The notes: generated from the letters alone by a model not told the origin. Positions 35,711 to 47,718 are shown, numbered from the stretch's first letter. The stretch is DNA of 64,000 nucleotides from Polynucleobacter sp. KF022 (GCF_027924105.1 NZ_AP026972.1:744001-808000), one strand, 5' to 3'. Numbers and translations are program-made.

Positions 35711-36415
35711 ATGAGTGATATCCGTATATTCGAAATTTACCGCTACGATCCAGATGTCGATGCAGCTCCACGCATGGAACGCTATGAGTTAGAGCTCACT
35801 GGCGAACGTATGTTGTTGGACGCGTTGATTTCTTTGAAGAAGCAAGACGAAACCATTTCTTATCGTCGTTCATGCCGTGAAGGCGTGTGCGGTTCAGATG
35901 CCATGAACATCAACGGTAAAAATGGTTTGGCTTGTTTGACCAATATGTTGACTTTGCCTAAGGTCATCACATTGCGCCCATTACCTGGCTTGCCGGTTGT
36001 GCGTGATTTGATCGTCGACATGACTTTATTCTTCAAGCAATATTTGTCTATCAAGCCTTACTTGGTAAACGACAATCCACCCCCTGAAAAAGAGCGTCTC
36101 CAGAGTCCTGAAGAGCGTGAAGAGTTGAACGGTTTGTATGAGTGCATCTTGTGCGCATCATGCTCAACTTCATGCCCATCATTCTGGTGGAATCCAGATA
36201 AGTTCGTTGGCCCAGCCGGCTTGTTGCAGGCATATCGCTTTATTGCTGATAGCCGTGATGAAGAAACTGCTCAGCGTTTGGATAACTTAGAAGATCCGTA
36301 CCGCTTGTTCCGCTGCCACACCATCATGAATTGCGTGGACGTATGTCCTAAGCACTTGAATCCAACGAAGGCAATTGGCAAGATCAAGGAGTTGATGGTT
36401 CGTAGGGCAGTATGA
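35711..36415 (+). CDS. sdhB: Succinate dehydrogenase iron-sulfur subunit
   Basis: SdhB passes electrons from FAD to quinone through three Fe-S clusters. The ATG at 35711 gives 234 residues; an upstream TTG at 35705 is less likely. The [2Fe-2S] cluster Cys are in [21 protein letters not shown], the [4Fe-4S] cluster is in [11 protein letters not shown], and the [3Fe-4S] ligands are in [17 protein letters not shown]. The stop overlaps the sdhE start in an ATGA, so the two are translationally coupled. Confidence 0.97.
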   Translation: MSDIRIFEIYRYDPDVDAAPRMERYELELTGERMLLDALISLKKQDETISYRRSCREGVCGSDAMNINGKNGLACLTNMLTLPKVITLRPLPGLPVVRDLIVDMTLFFKQYLSIKPYLVNDNPPPEKERLQSPEEREELNGLYECILCASCSTSCPSFWWNPDKFVGPAGLLQAYRFIADSRDEETAQRLDNLEDPYRLFRCHTIMNCVDVCPKHLNPTKAIGKIKELMVRRAV

Positions 36416-36681
36416 CCCTCGGAAATGCAGAGTTATATCGTTTGAAAAGTGATGCTCGTAGGGGCTTGCTAGAGAACGATTTAATTCTGCAGCGTTTCTT
36501 TGAGCGCTATGGCACTCAGTTAAGCGTTGATGATGGAAAAGTATTAACCCAGCTATTGGCTCTAGATGACAACGACTTAATGGATTTATTAATTGGCCGT
36601 AAAGATTCTGTAGCAAGTTTGGAGAAAGAGATGCAGACGGACTCTTTCAAACTAGTTTTACAAAGGCTGAGAGAGAAGTAA
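36412..36681 (+). CDS. sdhE: FAD assembly factor SdhE (succinate dehydrogenase assembly factor 2)
   Basis: SdhE helps attach FAD covalently to SdhA. The 89-residue acidic helical protein carries the diagnostic [14 protein letters not shown] segment, in which the RGxxE motif is essential in the family. It overlaps sdhB by four bases and is followed by gltA after 82 bases, a standard arrangement for betaproteobacteria. Confidence 0.95.
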   Translation: MTLGNAELYRLKSDARRGLLENDLILQRFFERYGTQLSVDDGKVLTQLLALDDNDLMDLLIGRKDSVASLEKEMQTDSFKLVLQRLREK

Positions 36682-36763
36682 TTCAGCCTTTTGGTGCAGT
36701 AAGCGTATAGATGCATGAATGAATAGTGTATTAATCATAATTTTGAATGACTAAGGATTAGAA

Positions 36764-38077
36764 ATGATTGAATCGGACATCAAGGCAAAACTCTCGTTTT
36801 CGGATGGAACACCAGATATTGATCTGCCAATTTACAAAGGGACAGTTGGTCCTGACGTAATTGACATTCGCAAGCTCTATGGTCAGACCGGTAAGTTCAC
36901 TTACGATTCAGGCTTTCTATCTACTGCGTCATGCAATAGCAAAATTACCTATATTGATGGCGACAAGGGTGAGTTGCTTTATCGCGGCTACCCGATTGAA
37001 GATTTGGCAAAGAACTGTGACTTTTTGGAAGTCTGTTATCTCTTGATCAATGGCGAATTGCCAAATGAGAAACAGAAAAAAGACTTCGACGAAATGGTTA
37101 TGCACCACACTATGGTTCATGAGCAAATGCAGTTTTTCTTGCGCGGCTTCCGTCGTGATGCGCATCCGATGTCTGTGTTGACTGGCTTGGTTGGTGCAAT
37201 GGCAGCCTTCTACCATGATGAGATTGATTACAGCGATCCGCATGCTCGTGAAGTTGCCCAAATTCGCTTGATCGCAAAGATGCCTACATTGGTAGCGATG
37301 GCGTATAAATATTCCGTAGGGCAGCCGTTTATCTACCCAGATAACTCTTTGTCATACACCGCAAACTTTATGCGCATGATGTTCGCAACACCATGTGAGG
37401 AATACAAAGTAAACCCAGTATTGGTACGTGCTTTGGATCGCATCTTTACATTGCATGCTGACCATGAGCAAAATGCTTCTACTTCTACAGTGCGTTTGTG
37501 TGGCTCTTCTGGCACCAATCCGTTTGCTGCTATCTCCGCTGGTATTGCTTGCCTCTGGGGTCCAGCACACGGCGGTGCAAACGAAGCTTGTTTGCAGATG
37601 TTGAATGAGATTCAAGCTCAAGGTGGCGTAGACAAGATTCATGAGTTCATTGCTCAAGTAAAAGACAAGAACTCTAGCGTTCGCTTGATGGGCTTTGGTC
37701 ACCGTGTTTACAAAAACTTTGACCCACGCGCTAAATTAATGCGTGAGACTTGCTATGAAGTCTTGAATGAATTGGGCTTGCAAGATGACCCATTGTTTAA
37801 GTTGGCAATGACTCTGGAGAAGATCGCATTGGAAGACGACTATTTCGTTAGCCGCAAGCTCTATCCAAACGTAGACTTCTACTCTGGCATAGTTCAACGT
37901 GCACTTGGTATCCCAACAGAAATGTTTACCTGTATTTTTGCTTTAGCAAGAACAGTAGGTTGGATTGCTCAGTGGGAAGAAATGATTACCGATCCTGAAT
38001 ATAAGATTGGTCGTCCACGTCAGTTATATGTTGGCGAAACAGCACGTAAGGTTCCAAACATTACAGTTCGTAAATAA
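36764..38077 (+). CDS. gltA: Citrate synthase (type II)
   Basis: GltA condenses oxaloacetate and acetyl-CoA to citrate. The 437-residue length and N-terminal beta-strand domain ([18 protein letters not shown]) are those of the hexameric, NADH-inhibited Gram-negative type. Catalytic regions are visible as [22 protein letters not shown] and [14 protein letters not shown]. It follows sdhE with an 82-base gap that may contain a separate promoter, although I could not define one. leuC follows 17 bases after the stop, so read-through into leucine synthesis is possible. Confidence 0.97.
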   Translation: MIESDIKAKLSFSDGTPDIDLPIYKGTVGPDVIDIRKLYGQTGKFTYDSGFLSTASCNSKITYIDGDKGELLYRGYPIEDLAKNCDFLEVCYLLINGELPNEKQKKDFDEMVMHHTMVHEQMQFFLRGFRRDAHPMSVLTGLVGAMAAFYHDEIDYSDPHAREVAQIRLIAKMPTLVAMAYKYSVGQPFIYPDNSLSYTANFMRMMFATPCEEYKVNPVLVRALDRIFTLHADHEQNASTSTVRLCGSSGTNPFAAISAGIACLWGPAHGGANEACLQMLNEIQAQGGVDKIHEFIAQVKDKNSSVRLMGFGHRVYKNFDPRAKLMRETCYEVLNELGLQDDPLFKLAMTLEKIALEDDYFVSRKLYPNVDFYSGIVQRALGIPTEMFTCIFALARTVGWIAQWEEMITDPEYKIGRPRQLYVGETARKVPNITVRK

Positions 38078-38094
38078 GGTTTTTAAGGTCACTC

Positions 38095-39504
38095 ATGTCT
38101 CGTACGCTTTATGACAAATTGTGGGATGACCACGTTGTTTACTCTGAAGAGGATGGCACAGCCACGATTTATATTGATCGTCAGTTGCTTCATGAGGTAA
38201 CCAGTCCTCAGGCATTTGAAGGTTTAAATTTAGCTGGCCGTCCTGTTTGGCGCATCTCCGCCAATCTGGCGGTATCCGATCACAACGTTCCAACAACGGA
38301 TCGCTCTGAAGGTATTACTGATCCAATTTCCAAGCTGCAAGTGGATACTTTGGATCAAAACTGCGATGCGTTCGGTATTACCCAATACAAAATGAACGAT
38401 ACTCGCCAAGGAATTGTTCATGTTATTGGTCCAGAGCAGGGCGCTACTTTGCCTGGCATGACAGTGGTTTGCGGAGACTCTCATACCAGCACTCATGGCG
38501 CCTTTGGTGCTTTGGCATTTGGTATCGGCACCTCTGAAGTCGAGCACGTATTAGCTACTCAAACTCTGCTCATGAAAAAGAGCAAGAACATGTTAGTAAA
38601 AGTGGATGGTCGTTTACAGCCAGGCTCCACTGCCAAAGACATCGTGCTTGCCGTGATTGGCAAGATTGGCACAGCCGGTGGCACTGGTTACACCATTGAA
38701 TTTGCTGGCGAAGCGATTCGCGAGCTGTCGATGGAAGGTCGTATGACGCTTTGCAATATGGCGATTGAAGCTGGTGCACGCGCTGGTTTAGTTGCTGTAG
38801 ATGAAACAACCATTGAGTACATTCAAGGCCGCCCGTATGCCCCTAAGGGTCCTGCGATGTTGCAAGCTCTGCAATATTGGAGAACCTTGCACTCTGATCC
38901 AGATGCAAAATTTGATGCTGTAGTTGAATTACGTGCCGAAGAAATTGCACCTCAAGTAACTTGGGGAACCTCTCCAGAGATGGTGTTAGCAATTAGTGAT
39001 CGCGTACCCGATCCAGAAAAAGAACGTGATCCAAACAAGCGCTCTGCAATGGAGCGTGCGTTGCAGTATATGAATCTGAATCCTAATACTCCTATCAGCA
39101 GCATTGCTGTTGATAAAGTATTTATTGGCTCATGTACTAACAGTCGTATTGAAGATATCCGCGCTGCCGCAAAAGTGGTGGATCGCTTGGGTAAAAAAGT
39201 AGCTGCCAATGTGAAGTTGGCTCTTGTAGTTCCAGGTTCTGGTTTGGTAAAAGCCCAAGCAGAACGAGAAGGTTTGGATCGTATTTTCAAAGCCGCAGGT
39301 TTTGAATGGCGTGAGCCAGGTTGCTCTATGTGTTTAGCAATGAATGCTGACCGCTTAGAGCCGGGAGAGCGTTGTGCATCCACCTCCAACCGCAACTTTG
39401 AGGGTCGTCAAGGTAATGGTGGGCGTACCCATTTAGTTAGTCCAGCAATGGCTGCAGCTGCAGCCATTGAAGGTCACTTTGTTGATGTTCGTAAGATTTC
39501 ATAA
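38095..39504 (+). CDS. leuC: 3-isopropylmalate dehydratase large subunit
   Basis: LeuC with LeuD isomerises 2- to 3-isopropylmalate in leucine synthesis, using a [4Fe-4S] cluster. The 469-residue length is standard. Cluster ligands are Cys in [13 protein letters not shown] and the pair in GCSMCLAMN. Other family blocks are [27 protein letters not shown] and [18 protein letters not shown]. The gene is followed by a small entericidin-like lipoprotein gene that separates it from leuD. Confidence 0.97.
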   Translation: MSRTLYDKLWDDHVVYSEEDGTATIYIDRQLLHEVTSPQAFEGLNLAGRPVWRISANLAVSDHNVPTTDRSEGITDPISKLQVDTLDQNCDAFGITQYKMNDTRQGIVHVIGPEQGATLPGMTVVCGDSHTSTHGAFGALAFGIGTSEVEHVLATQTLLMKKSKNMLVKVDGRLQPGSTAKDIVLAVIGKIGTAGGTGYTIEFAGEAIRELSMEGRMTLCNMAIEAGARAGLVAVDETTIEYIQGRPYAPKGPAMLQALQYWRTLHSDPDAKFDAVVELRAEEIAPQVTWGTSPEMVLAISDRVPDPEKERDPNKRSAMERALQYMNLNPNTPISSIAVDKVFIGSCTNSRIEDIRAAAKVVDRLGKKVAANVKLALVVPGSGLVKAQAEREGLDRIFKAAGFEWREPGCSMCLAMNADRLEPGERCASTSNRNFEGRQGNGGRTHLVSPAMAAAAAIEGHFVDVRKIS

Positions 39505-39517
39505 GGGTAATCAAGTC

Positions 39518-39727
39518 ATGAAATTTTCTTCAGTTTCTTTAATTGCAAGATTGGCCATCGTTGGTTTAGCTGGTTTATTAATTTCAGCTTGCAGCAGTAC
39601 TATGGAAGGCGTTGGAAAAGATTTGCAAAACCTAGGAACTTCCATGGGTGGATCAAGCAACACAACACAGCAGGGCAATCAATCTCAAACTAAGGGTAAG
39701 GACGTTGTCGTTACTCCTGTGAAGTAA
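39518..39727 (+). CDS. Entericidin A/B-like small lipoprotein
   Basis: The ATG at 39518 gives a 69-residue lipoprotein precursor; an upstream start would overlap leuC and precede the signal. The signal peptide ends in a lipobox LISACSS, so the mature N terminus would be a lipid-modified Cys. The segment MEGVGKDLQNLG matches the short amphipathic motif of entericidins, small toxin/antitoxin-type membrane lipoproteins. The tail is rich in Ser, Thr, Gln and Asn. It sits between leuC and leuD, an arrangement I recall from other Burkholderiales. Its role is unproven. Confidence 0.82.
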   Translation: MKFSSVSLIARLAIVGLAGLLISACSSTMEGVGKDLQNLGTSMGGSSNTTQQGNQSQTKGKDVVVTPVK

Positions 39728-39759
39728 ATACTTAGAGCAAACAGAGTAAAAGTCGAATC

Positions 39760-40407
39760 ATGGAAAAATTTACGGTATACAAAGGTTTAGTTGCTCCGCT
39801 TAATCGCGAGAACGTGGATACCGATGCCATCATTCCTAAGCAGTTTCTGAAATCTATTAAGAAAATTGGCTTTGGTCAAAACCTCTTTGATGAATGGCGT
39901 TATTTAGACCATGGCGAGCCTGGTCAAGATTGCAGTACACGTCCAATCAACCCAGACTTTGTTCTCAATCAACCTCGCTATAAGGGCGCAGGAATTCTCT
40001 TGGCTCGTAAAAACTTTGGTTGCGGCAGCTCACGTGAACATGCTCCATGGGCCTTGGATCAATTTGGCTTTAGAGCGGTAATCGCACCTAGTTTTGCAGA
40101 TATTTTCTTTAATAACTGCTTTAAGAACGGTCTTTTACCTATCGTTTTGACTGAAATGCAGGTTGACCATCTGTTTAACGAGACCATGGCTTTTAATGGC
40201 TATCAGTTAACAATTGACCTAGAAGCTCAGCAGGTCATTGCCCCTGATGGCACCGCATACAGCTTCGATGTGGCCCCATTTAGAAAGTACTGCCTTATTA
40301 ATGGCTTAGACGATATTGGCTTAACCCTGCAACATGCAGATAAAATCAAGGCTTATGAAGCTGAGCGCATCCTCAAGATGCCTTGGCTTGCGACACAATT
40401 GCCGTAA
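39760..40407 (+). CDS. leuD: 3-isopropylmalate dehydratase small subunit
   Basis: LeuD is the small swivelling subunit that completes isopropylmalate isomerase with LeuC. The 215-residue protein shows the family blocks [33 protein letters not shown] and [22 protein letters not shown]. It is encoded 32 bases after the entericidin-like gene and 23 bases before leuB. Confidence 0.97.
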   Translation: MEKFTVYKGLVAPLNRENVDTDAIIPKQFLKSIKKIGFGQNLFDEWRYLDHGEPGQDCSTRPINPDFVLNQPRYKGAGILLARKNFGCGSSREHAPWALDQFGFRAVIAPSFADIFFNNCFKNGLLPIVLTEMQVDHLFNETMAFNGYQLTIDLEAQQVIAPDGTAYSFDVAPFRKYCLINGLDDIGLTLQHADKIKAYEAERILKMPWLATQLP

Positions 40408-40430
40408 TTTCGTTGATTTAAAGGCCTTTC

Positions 40431-41501
40431 ATGAAAATTGCAGTCCTACCGGGCGATGGTATCGGCCCGGAAATCGTTGCTCAAGCCGTTCGAGTGCTCC
40501 AAGCACTTGGCCCCAAGTTTGATTTAGAAGAAGCTCCGGTTGGTGGTGCTGCTTATGACGTTGCTGGTCATCCTTTGCCGCCTGAAACATTAGAGTTGGC
40601 TAAAAAAGCCGATGCTATTTTGTTTGGTGCGGTAGGTGATTGGAAGTACGACACACTTGCGCGCGAACTGCGCCCCGAGCAAGCTATCTTAGGTTTACGT
40701 AAACATTTGGAGTTGTTTGCTAACTTCAGACCAGCGATTTGCTATCCAGAACTGACTGCTGCATCAAGTCTCAAGCCAGAAATTATTGGTGGTTTAGATA
40801 TTTTGATCGTCCGTGAGCTTAATGGGGACATCTATTTTGGTCAGCCACGTGGAATTCGTACATCGGAGTTGCCATTATTCAAAGGCGCTCGTGAAGGCTT
40901 TGACACTATGCATTACAGCGAACCAGAAGTAGAACGTATTGGACACGTTGCTTTTCAAGCTGCACGCAAGCGTGGCAAGAAAGTATGCAGCGTTGATAAA
41001 GCGAACGTATTAGAAACTTCACAGCTTTGGCGTGAAGTGATGATTCATATTTCTAAAGAGTATCCAGACGTTGAGTTATCGCATATGTATGTCGATAACG
41101 CTGCAATGCAGTTAGTTAAAGCGCCTAAAGCATTTGACGTTGTGGTGACTGGAAATCTATTTGGCGATATTTTGTCTGACGAAGCGGCTATGTTGACTGG
41201 TTCGATTGGTATGTTGCCTTCCGCCTCTTTGGATAAGAACAATAAAGGTTTGTATGAGCCAAGTCATGGCTCTGCGCCAGATATTGCTGGTAAAGGCATA
41301 GCCAATCCATTGGCAACGATTTTGTCTGCCGCCATGATGTTGCGCTATTCCTTAGGAATGCCTGCTGAGGCGGACCGTATTGAAAAGGCGGTTCAAAAAG
41401 TGTTGGCGCAAGGATTGCGTACCGCTGATATTTATACCGAAGGCACGAAAAAAGTATCAACCATTGAAATGGGTGATGCTGTTGTTGCAGCACTCGCATA
41501 A
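40431..41501 (+). CDS. leuB: 3-isopropylmalate dehydrogenase
   Basis: LeuB performs the oxidative decarboxylation of 3-isopropylmalate with NAD. The 356-residue protein begins [16 protein letters not shown] and contains [14 protein letters not shown], the substrate region [13 protein letters not shown] and the NAD-site [18 protein letters not shown]. Length and motifs are standard. It ends the leucine group; asd follows after 50 bases. Confidence 0.97.
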   Translation: MKIAVLPGDGIGPEIVAQAVRVLQALGPKFDLEEAPVGGAAYDVAGHPLPPETLELAKKADAILFGAVGDWKYDTLARELRPEQAILGLRKHLELFANFRPAICYPELTAASSLKPEIIGGLDILIVRELNGDIYFGQPRGIRTSELPLFKGAREGFDTMHYSEPEVERIGHVAFQAARKRGKKVCSVDKANVLETSQLWREVMIHISKEYPDVELSHMYVDNAAMQLVKAPKAFDVVVTGNLFGDILSDEAAMLTGSIGMLPSASLDKNNKGLYEPSHGSAPDIAGKGIANPLATILSAAMMLRYSLGMPAEADRIEKAVQKVLAQGLRTADIYTEGTKKVSTIEMGDAVVAALA

Positions 41502-41551
41502 GAAATAAAGCAAACATAAACAGAAATCAAATTCACTAGATAGTTAACATC

Positions 41552-42709
41552 ATGGCAAATACACAAACACCTTTGGTTGGTTTAGTTGGCTGGCGCGGTA
41601 TGGTTGGTAGCGTTCTTATGGAACGTATGCTCGCTGAGAAAGATTTTGATCTGATTGAGCCGGTATTTTTTAGTACCAGCCAAGCCGGTGGTGAAGTGCC
41701 ACTCCTCAATGGTAAAAAAGTTACTAAGAGTGAAAGTACTTTGCAGGATGCCAACGACATCAAGGCTTTGTCACGTTGCGACATCATCTTGACATGCCAG
41801 GGTGGCGACTACACCAACGACATCTTCCCTAAGCTACGCGCTGCAGGGTGGAATGGCCATTGGATTGATGCTGCCAGTGCGTTGCGCATGAAAGATGACG
41901 CTGTATTGGTCTTGGACCCAGTCAATCGTCCGGTGATTGATAAAGCTTTGGCTGCTGGTGGCAAGAATTGGATTGGTGCCAATTGCACTGTGAGCTTAAT
42001 GATGATGGCTATGGGTGGTCTGGTGAAGGCTGACATGGTTGAGTGGATTAGCGCCATGACTTATCAAGCAGCTTCTGGTGCTGGTGCACAGAACATGCGC
42101 GAGTTGCTCCTGCAAATGGGCGCATTGCGTGACAGCGTAGCTACTGAATTGGCTGACCCATCTTCATGGATTTTGGATATTGATCGCAAAGTTACTGAGA
42201 CATTGCGCTCTTCTGACTTTCCGAAGAAAAACTTCCGCAATACCGCATTAGCGGGCAGCTTGATTCCTTGGATCGATGTGCCTGTTGAGAACGGTCAAAC
42301 TAAAGAAGAGTGGAAGGGTGGCGCTGAGTTCAATAAGATCTTGGGTCGTCCAGCATTCCGTACGCCAGGCAGCATTCCTATTGATGGCTTATGTGTGCGT
42401 GTTGGTGCAATGCGCTGCCACTCACAAGGTTTGACTGTAAAGCTCAAAAAAGATATTCCACTTAAAGAGATTGAGGCGATTTTGGCTGCTGACAACCAGT
42501 GGGTCAAAGTGGTTCCAAATGATCGTGAAACAACTGAGCGTGATTTATCTCCTGCAGCTATCAGTGGTACGTTGACTGTACCTATTGGTCGTTTGCACAA
42601 GATGGCAATGGGTCCAGAGTACTTGGGCGCATTCACGGTGGGCGACCAACTCCTGTGGGGCGCTGCTGAGCCATTGCGTCGCATGCTCCGCATTTTGCTC
42701 GAAAAGTAA
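41552..42709 (+). CDS. asd: Aspartate-semialdehyde dehydrogenase
   Basis: Asd makes aspartate semialdehyde, the branch point to lysine/diaminopimelate, methionine and threonine. The 385-residue protein has the NADP motif [11 protein letters not shown] and the catalytic Cys145 in [11 protein letters not shown]. Further family motifs are [12 protein letters not shown] and the catalytic His region [11 protein letters not shown]. This is the longer Gram-negative-type enzyme. fimV starts six bases after its stop. Confidence 0.96.
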   Translation: MANTQTPLVGLVGWRGMVGSVLMERMLAEKDFDLIEPVFFSTSQAGGEVPLLNGKKVTKSESTLQDANDIKALSRCDIILTCQGGDYTNDIFPKLRAAGWNGHWIDAASALRMKDDAVLVLDPVNRPVIDKALAAGGKNWIGANCTVSLMMMAMGGLVKADMVEWISAMTYQAASGAGAQNMRELLLQMGALRDSVATELADPSSWILDIDRKVTETLRSSDFPKKNFRNTALAGSLIPWIDVPVENGQTKEEWKGGAEFNKILGRPAFRTPGSIPIDGLCVRVGAMRCHSQGLTVKLKKDIPLKEIEAILAADNQWVKVVPNDRETTERDLSPAAISGTLTVPIGRLHKMAMGPEYLGAFTVGDQLLWGAAEPLRRMLRILLEK

Positions 42710-42715
42710 TCTAAG

Positions 42716-44116
42716 TTGATGCTACGCCTTAGCCAATTAAGCTTTTTAAAGCTCCTTTGCTTTGTTTGGCTAAGCTGGTCTTTTAGCGCCGCTGCAATCT
42801 CCTTAGGTGCGCCGCAACTCCAGTCTCGCCCAGGCGAACCATTACGAGTAGAAATTCCTATTCGGGTGGGGGCTGATGAGCAGGGAGTTCTATCCAGTCT
42901 GAATGTAGCGATGCCGAATAAGGCTGCATATGAGCGCCTCGGAATCTCTCAAAAGATCCTGCAGTTGAATCCACAAGCGATGGTGTATCGCAATCGTCAA
43001 GAGCGGTTAATGGTGCTCGTTGAAACCGTTGACTCTGTTCCTATGACAGATGATCCATTCTTAGATGTATTGGTCAATCTCAACTGGTCGAGCGGAAGCC
43101 TCACTAAGACATTCACCTTATTGCTGGGTGATGTACAAAAAATCACTGTAAAGCCAGGTCAAACCCTATCTGAGATCGCCGCTACTATTACTCCCCAGCT
43201 AGAGGGTGCTACTCTCGATCAAACCATGATGGCTTTGTATAAAGCCAATCCGGATGCCTTTGCTAGCGGCAGTATTAATCGCTTGGCTGCTGGTGCTGAG
43301 TTAACTAAACCAAGTCAGGCCTTGTTACGCTCTATCAGTCCGGCAGAAGCAAATCAATTTGTTGCTGATGCCAATGAACAATGGCGTGCTGAGCATGATG
43401 GTAAGGGTGCCAATGCAGGTACTGGATCAAATGCGGCCAAGTCGGGGGAAGTGGCACCTAAAGATCGCTTAAAGATTGGTTCAAGTGCTGAGGGTAATGA
43501 GCAAGAGCGTCGTTACACCGAAGAGTTAGTCGCTCAAGAGAAGATGCTCGAGCAAACTAAAGCCCGTGTCGCTGAATTGGAAAAGAATATTGCCGATCTA
43601 CAAAGACTTTTAGATAAGACCAAAGAGAAGAAGGCGGTAGATAGTAATTTTGGTTTAGGTGGCTTTGGCCCAGCTCTTTTGGCTATTGGCTTAATTGCAC
43701 TAACCGGTCTACTTCTGTGGGGTTTAGCTCGTAATGCGCGTCGTTCAGAGGTGCCAAGTATTCATACGCATGCCCACCAAGCAAGCAAAGAAGAAAAACA
43801 TCAAGAAGAGAAACCTGCAGCAGTAACTCCTTTTGAAATGCCTGCTCGCGCCAAAGCTTTGTTTGAAGGTATTGATCTTGATCTTTCGAAGCCAGCGAAT
43901 GCGGCGCCATCTGTTACGGCAGTCCCTGCTTCCAATCCTCTAGCCGATACCTTGCGCGTCAAGCTCAATTTGGCACGTGCTTACATCACGATTGAAGATT
44001 TTTCTGCTGCTAAAAAGTCTTTGGATGAAGTGCTCCGAATGAGCAATTCAGTTGACCCTGCAATTACCATTGAAGCACAGGGCTTGTTGGCAGAAATCTC
44101 GCATCGCAATACCTAA
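42716..44116 (+). CDS. fimV: FimV-like polar hub protein, compact form
   Basis: FimV/HubP proteins organise the cell pole and support type IV pili and secretion. The 466-residue protein has a signal peptide and the FimV N-terminal domain ([22 protein letters not shown]). A LysM-like segment lies near residues 140-190 ([11 protein letters not shown]), a coiled coil near 265-305 and a membrane helix near 318-336. The C-terminal FimV domain ([23 protein letters not shown]) is also present. It is about half the size of Pseudomonas FimV, lacking the long acidic cytoplasmic region. The placement asd-fimV-truA is conserved in related bacteria. Confidence 0.88.
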   Translation: MMLRLSQLSFLKLLCFVWLSWSFSAAAISLGAPQLQSRPGEPLRVEIPIRVGADEQGVLSSLNVAMPNKAAYERLGISQKILQLNPQAMVYRNRQERLMVLVETVDSVPMTDDPFLDVLVNLNWSSGSLTKTFTLLLGDVQKITVKPGQTLSEIAATITPQLEGATLDQTMMALYKANPDAFASGSINRLAAGAELTKPSQALLRSISPAEANQFVADANEQWRAEHDGKGANAGTGSNAAKSGEVAPKDRLKIGSSAEGNEQERRYTEELVAQEKMLEQTKARVAELEKNIADLQRLLDKTKEKKAVDSNFGLGGFGPALLAIGLIALTGLLLWGLARNARRSEVPSIHTHAHQASKEEKHQEEKPAAVTPFEMPARAKALFEGIDLDLSKPANAAPSVTAVPASNPLADTLRVKLNLARAYITIEDFSAAKKSLDEVLRMSNSVDPAITIEAQGLLAEISHRNT

Positions 44117-44117
44117 T

Positions 44118-44957
44118 ATGCGCATAGCCCTTGGCCTTCAGTATGACGGCAGCCCATACTCTGGTTGGCAAACTCAGGTCAATCACAACACCGTACAAGA
44201 CGAATTAGAAAAAGCAATCTCTGCTTTTGTTGGTGAGCAGGCGAGTGCAGAACATCCCATTCATACCATCACCGCAGGTAGAACGGATACTGGAGTTCAT
44301 GCTCTGGGGCAGGTTGTGCACTTTGATACCAATGTCGAACGCGAAGATTTTTCATGGGTACGAGGTGTCAACTCCTTCTTGCCACCATCGATTGTGGTGA
44401 ACTGGGCTAAACCAGTTTCCGATGAATTTAGTGCGCGTTTCTCAGCATATGAGCGCGAATATATTTACGCATTACATGCTGGACCATGCCGATCTCCAAT
44501 GTCACATTTGCGTGCTGGATATTTAATGCTGCCACCAGGCAATTGGCTTGATATAGAGGCAATGAAAAAATCGGCTGAATGTTTAATTGGTGAGAACGAT
44601 TTCAGTTCATTTCGCTCATCTGAATGTCAGAGTAAAACCCCAGTCAAAACGATTTACTCCATAGAGATTATTTCTGAGCAGCCTTGGATTTATTTTCGGA
44701 TCCGTGGAAACGCGTTTTTGCATCATATGATCCGTAATATTGTTGGATGTTTTTTGCAAATCGGGCAGGGTAGGCAAAAACCGGAGTGGATGACAGAAGT
44801 ATTGGCAGCCAAGAACCGGCAAATTGCTGCTCCAACCTTTATGGCTGATGGTCTGTATTTGGCCAAAATTACTTATCCCGAACAATTTGCTATTCCTCAG
44901 CCATGGCTGGAAAACTCCTGGCTGCCCGCCAAGGTTATTGGGAAGCAAGAGAAATAA
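44118..44957 (+). CDS. truA: tRNA pseudouridine(38-40) synthase
   Basis: TruA converts uridines 38-40 of tRNA anticodon arms to pseudouridine. I choose the ATG at 44118 (279 residues), one base after the fimV stop; the open frame extends upstream inside fimV, but the family N terminus begins [17 protein letters not shown]. The catalytic Asp57 is in [14 protein letters not shown]. Other motifs are FSSFRSSEC and the [11 protein letters not shown] region. Confidence 0.96.
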   Translation: MRIALGLQYDGSPYSGWQTQVNHNTVQDELEKAISAFVGEQASAEHPIHTITAGRTDTGVHALGQVVHFDTNVEREDFSWVRGVNSFLPPSIVVNWAKPVSDEFSARFSAYEREYIYALHAGPCRSPMSHLRAGYLMLPPGNWLDIEAMKKSAECLIGENDFSSFRSSECQSKTPVKTIYSIEIISEQPWIYFRIRGNAFLHHMIRNIVGCFLQIGQGRQKPEWMTEVLAAKNRQIAAPTFMADGLYLAKITYPEQFAIPQPWLENSWLPAKVIGKQEK

Positions 44958-44983
44958 TAGGCCCCAGGCCTTATCATTCATTT

Positions 44984-45661
44984 ATGGGCTTACTGACATA
45001 TTCTCCCGGCCGAACTAGGGTCAAAATCTGCGGTTTAAAGACGTCTGCTGATGTGGATTCAGCCGTTTCCGCTGGGGTGGATGCTGTCGGCTTCGTCTTT
45101 TACCCTCCAAGTGTACGGGCAGTAAGCCCTAATATCGCTGCCCAGCTTATTTCCAGGCTCCCAGCAGGGGTTGATGCCGTTGGGTTGGTTGTAAACGCTA
45201 CAGATGAGCAATTTGCCGCTATTCGAGCCGCTGCTTCAATCACCTTATGGCAGTTTCATGGGGATGAGACCCCAGAGCGCTGTGCCCAGCTTGCTGCTGG
45301 CGAGCCCTGGATGAAAGCTGCTCGCGTAGGAGCCGGCTTCGCTTTTGATGAATTTTCCCTACAATATAGTCAAGCAAACGCTTTTCTGCTGGATGCCCTC
45401 GTCGAGGGTTATGGTGGCGGAGGCGTTCCTTTTGATTGGCAAGGAATACCGCAGACATGGGTAAGCGAAAACGCGCCTCGGGTCGTTTTGAGTGGTGGAT
45501 TGAACGCGCACAACGTGGGCGAGGCGATTGCACGCCTGCATCCTTGCGCGGTTGACGTCAGCAGTGGCGTAGAAAGCAGCAGGGGTGTTAAAGATCCTGC
45601 GCTCATGGCTCAATTTATCCAAGCAGTGCGCGCAGCTGATGCGAAAACATCATCCCAATAA
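44984..45661 (+). CDS. trpF: Phosphoribosylanthranilate isomerase
   Basis: TrpF catalyses the Amadori rearrangement of phosphoribosylanthranilate in tryptophan synthesis. The ATG at 44984 gives 225 residues; an upstream ATG would overlap truA and add unrelated residues. The catalytic Cys is in RVKICGLKTSADV, FVFYPPSVRAVSP forms part of the phosphate-binding barrel and the catalytic Asp is in FLLDALVEGYGGGG. The C-terminal block VVLSGGLNAHNVGEAI and DVSSGVESSRGVKD are typical. No strong ribosome-binding sequence precedes the start. Confidence 0.95.
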   Translation: MGLLTYSPGRTRVKICGLKTSADVDSAVSAGVDAVGFVFYPPSVRAVSPNIAAQLISRLPAGVDAVGLVVNATDEQFAAIRAAASITLWQFHGDETPERCAQLAAGEPWMKAARVGAGFAFDEFSLQYSQANAFLLDALVEGYGGGGVPFDWQGIPQTWVSENAPRVVLSGGLNAHNVGEAIARLHPCAVDVSSGVESSRGVKDPALMAQFIQAVRAADAKTSSQ

Positions 45662-45691
45662 TTTGCTGTAACCAAATCAAAAGAGGTAGTT

Positions 45692-46885
45692 ATGTACGAT
45701 AAGCCAGATGCACGAGGACACTTTGGTCCCTATGGTGGCGTATTTGTTTCTGAGACGTTGATGTATGCATTAGATGAGTTGAAGGAAGCCTATGCAAAAT
45801 ATCAACACGATCCAGAATTCATTGAAGAGTTTCATTACGAACTCAAACACTTTGTAGGCAGACCATCACCGGTTTATCACGCCAAGCGTTGGAGTGAAAT
45901 GCTCGGTGGTGCGCAGATCTACCTAAAGCGTGAAGATTTAAATCACACTGGTGCACACAAGATTAATAACGTGATTGGCCAAGCAATGTTGGCTAAGCGT
46001 ATGGGCAAGCCCCGCATCATTGCTGAGACTGGGGCAGGGCAGCACGGGGTTGCCACAGCTACTATCTGCGCGCGTTTTGGTTTGGACTGTACGGTCTATC
46101 AAGGCTCTGTTGACGTTGCTCGTCAGGCGCAAAACGTATTTCGTATGAAGTTGCTCGGCGCCAAAGTGGTTCCAGTGGAATCCGGCACTAAGACTTTGAA
46201 AGATGCGCTGAACGAAGCGATGCGCGATTGGGTTACAAACGTTGACAATACTTTCTACATTATTGGCACTGTTGCAGGACCGCATCCTTATCCAATGATG
46301 GTGAGAGATTTTCAAAGCGTGATTGGTGAAGAGTGCAAAGTGCAAATGCCAGAGATGACTGGTCGTCAACCGGACTTTGTTCTCGCCTGTGTGGGTGGCG
46401 GTTCAAATGCCATGGGTATTTTCTATCCGTACATTGATTACCCCGAGGTAAAACTTGTTGGTGTTGAGGCAGCGGGTCATGGCTTGGGCAGTGGTCTACA
46501 TTCAGCTGCTTTGTGCGTTGGTAAGCCTGGCGTATTGCATGGCAACCGTACTTACTTATTGCAAGATGAGAATGGTCAGATCTCTGAAACCCATTCCGTT
46601 TCTGCTGGCATGGATTACCCAGGAGTAGGCCCTGAGCATGCTTGGTTAAAAGATTCTGGTCGCGCAGACTATGTGGCAATTACAGATGAAGAAGCATTGC
46701 AAGCATTCCATGATTGCTGCCGTATTGAAGGCATCATTCCTGCGCTTGAGTCTTCTCATGCTATTGCCTATGCCTGCAAGTTGGCTAAGACCTTGCCAAA
46801 AGACAAAACGATCTTGGTGAACCTATCTGGTCGTGGTGATAAAGATATGCATACCGTTGCTCAAGCAACTGGCTCCGAAGGCTAA
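45692..46885 (+). CDS. trpB: Tryptophan synthase beta subunit
   Basis: TrpB condenses indole with serine using pyridoxal phosphate. The 397-residue protein has the cofactor Lys90 in [14 protein letters not shown], the substrate-site motif [16 protein letters not shown] and the phosphate-binding loop [12 protein letters not shown]. It is encoded between trpF and trpA in the usual order. The 35-base gap to trpA is A-rich without hairpin structure. Confidence 0.98.
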   Translation: MYDKPDARGHFGPYGGVFVSETLMYALDELKEAYAKYQHDPEFIEEFHYELKHFVGRPSPVYHAKRWSEMLGGAQIYLKREDLNHTGAHKINNVIGQAMLAKRMGKPRIIAETGAGQHGVATATICARFGLDCTVYQGSVDVARQAQNVFRMKLLGAKVVPVESGTKTLKDALNEAMRDWVTNVDNTFYIIGTVAGPHPYPMMVRDFQSVIGEECKVQMPEMTGRQPDFVLACVGGGSNAMGIFYPYIDYPEVKLVGVEAAGHGLGSGLHSAALCVGKPGVLHGNRTYLLQDENGQISETHSVSAGMDYPGVGPEHAWLKDSGRADYVAITDEEALQAFHDCCRIEGIIPALESSHAIAYACKLAKTLPKDKTILVNLSGRGDKDMHTVAQATGSEG

Positions 46886-46920
46886 AAAGAAAAAACAAAA
46901 ATAGAAAAAATAAAATAGCT

Positions 46921-47718
46921 ATGTCAAAAATTACTGCGCTCTTTAAGGAGCTAAAATCAACGGGAAAAAAAGGATTAATTCCTTTCATTACTGCTGGCGA
47001 TCCAGATCCAAAACAAACTGTTGAACTTATGCATGCATTGGTACGCGGTGGTTCAAGCGTGATCGAATTAGGTGTGCCATTTTCAGATCCAATGGCTGAT
47101 GGCCCCGTCATTCAAAGATCATCAGAGCGCGCATTAACGCATGGCGTCACTTTGCATAGTTGCTTAGAGATGGTGAAAGAGTTTCGCAAGAAGGATGCCA
47201 ACACTCCAGTGGTGTTGATGGGCTATGCAAATCCGGTTGAGCAAATGGGAGCAGAACGTTTTGCTACAGAGGCAAAAGCTGCCGGTGTTGATGGTGTTTT
47301 GGTAGTGGACTATCCACCGGAGGAGTGTGTTGATTTCGCGGCCCGTATGCGCGTTGCTGGCATTGATCCGATTTTCTTATTGGCACCTACTTCATCCCAT
47401 GAGCGTATAAAAGAAGCTGCCAAAATAGCTTCTGGTTATATCTATTACGTTTCTATGCGGGGCGTTACAGGTGCATCCCACCTCAATACCCAGGACGTAG
47501 CCAGTATCATCCCGAAAATCCGCGAAGAAACCGATATTCCAATCGCTGTAGGCTTCGGAATTAGCGATGCCGCTAGCGCCAAGGCTGTGTCGGCTAGCGC
47601 CGATGCCGTGGTGATTGGTAGCCGAATTATTCGCCTTTTAGAGGATGCGCCCCCTGGCCAGGCGGTACAATCACTGGAAACCTTCATTCGTGAGATTCGC
47701 GTCGCATTGGATAGTTAA
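46921..47718 (+). CDS. trpA: Tryptophan synthase alpha subunit
   Basis: TrpA splits indole-3-glycerol phosphate into indole, which is channelled to TrpB. The 265-residue barrel protein has the catalytic residues Glu49 and Asp60 in [16 protein letters not shown], at the same numbers as in the E. coli enzyme. The phosphate-binding motif is [13 protein letters not shown]. accD starts six bases downstream, a conserved betaproteobacterial arrangement. Confidence 0.97.
   Translation: MSKITALFKELKSTGKKGLIPFITAGDPDPKQTVELMHALVRGGSSVIELGVPFSDPMADGPVIQRSSERALTHGVTLHSCLEMVKEFRKKDANTPVVLMGYANPVEQMGAERFATEAKAAGVDGVLVVDYPPEECVDFAARMRVAGIDPIFLLAPTSSHERIKEAAKIASGYIYYVSMRGVTGASHLNTQDVASIIPKIREETDIPIAVGFGISDAASAKAVSASADAVVIGSRIIRLLEDAPPGQAVQSLETFIREIRVALDS

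Noticed and set aside
46886..46920. A-rich trpB-trpA gap considered as terminator or leader
   Set aside because: There is no hairpin and no leader peptide; trpA simply follows in the same operon.
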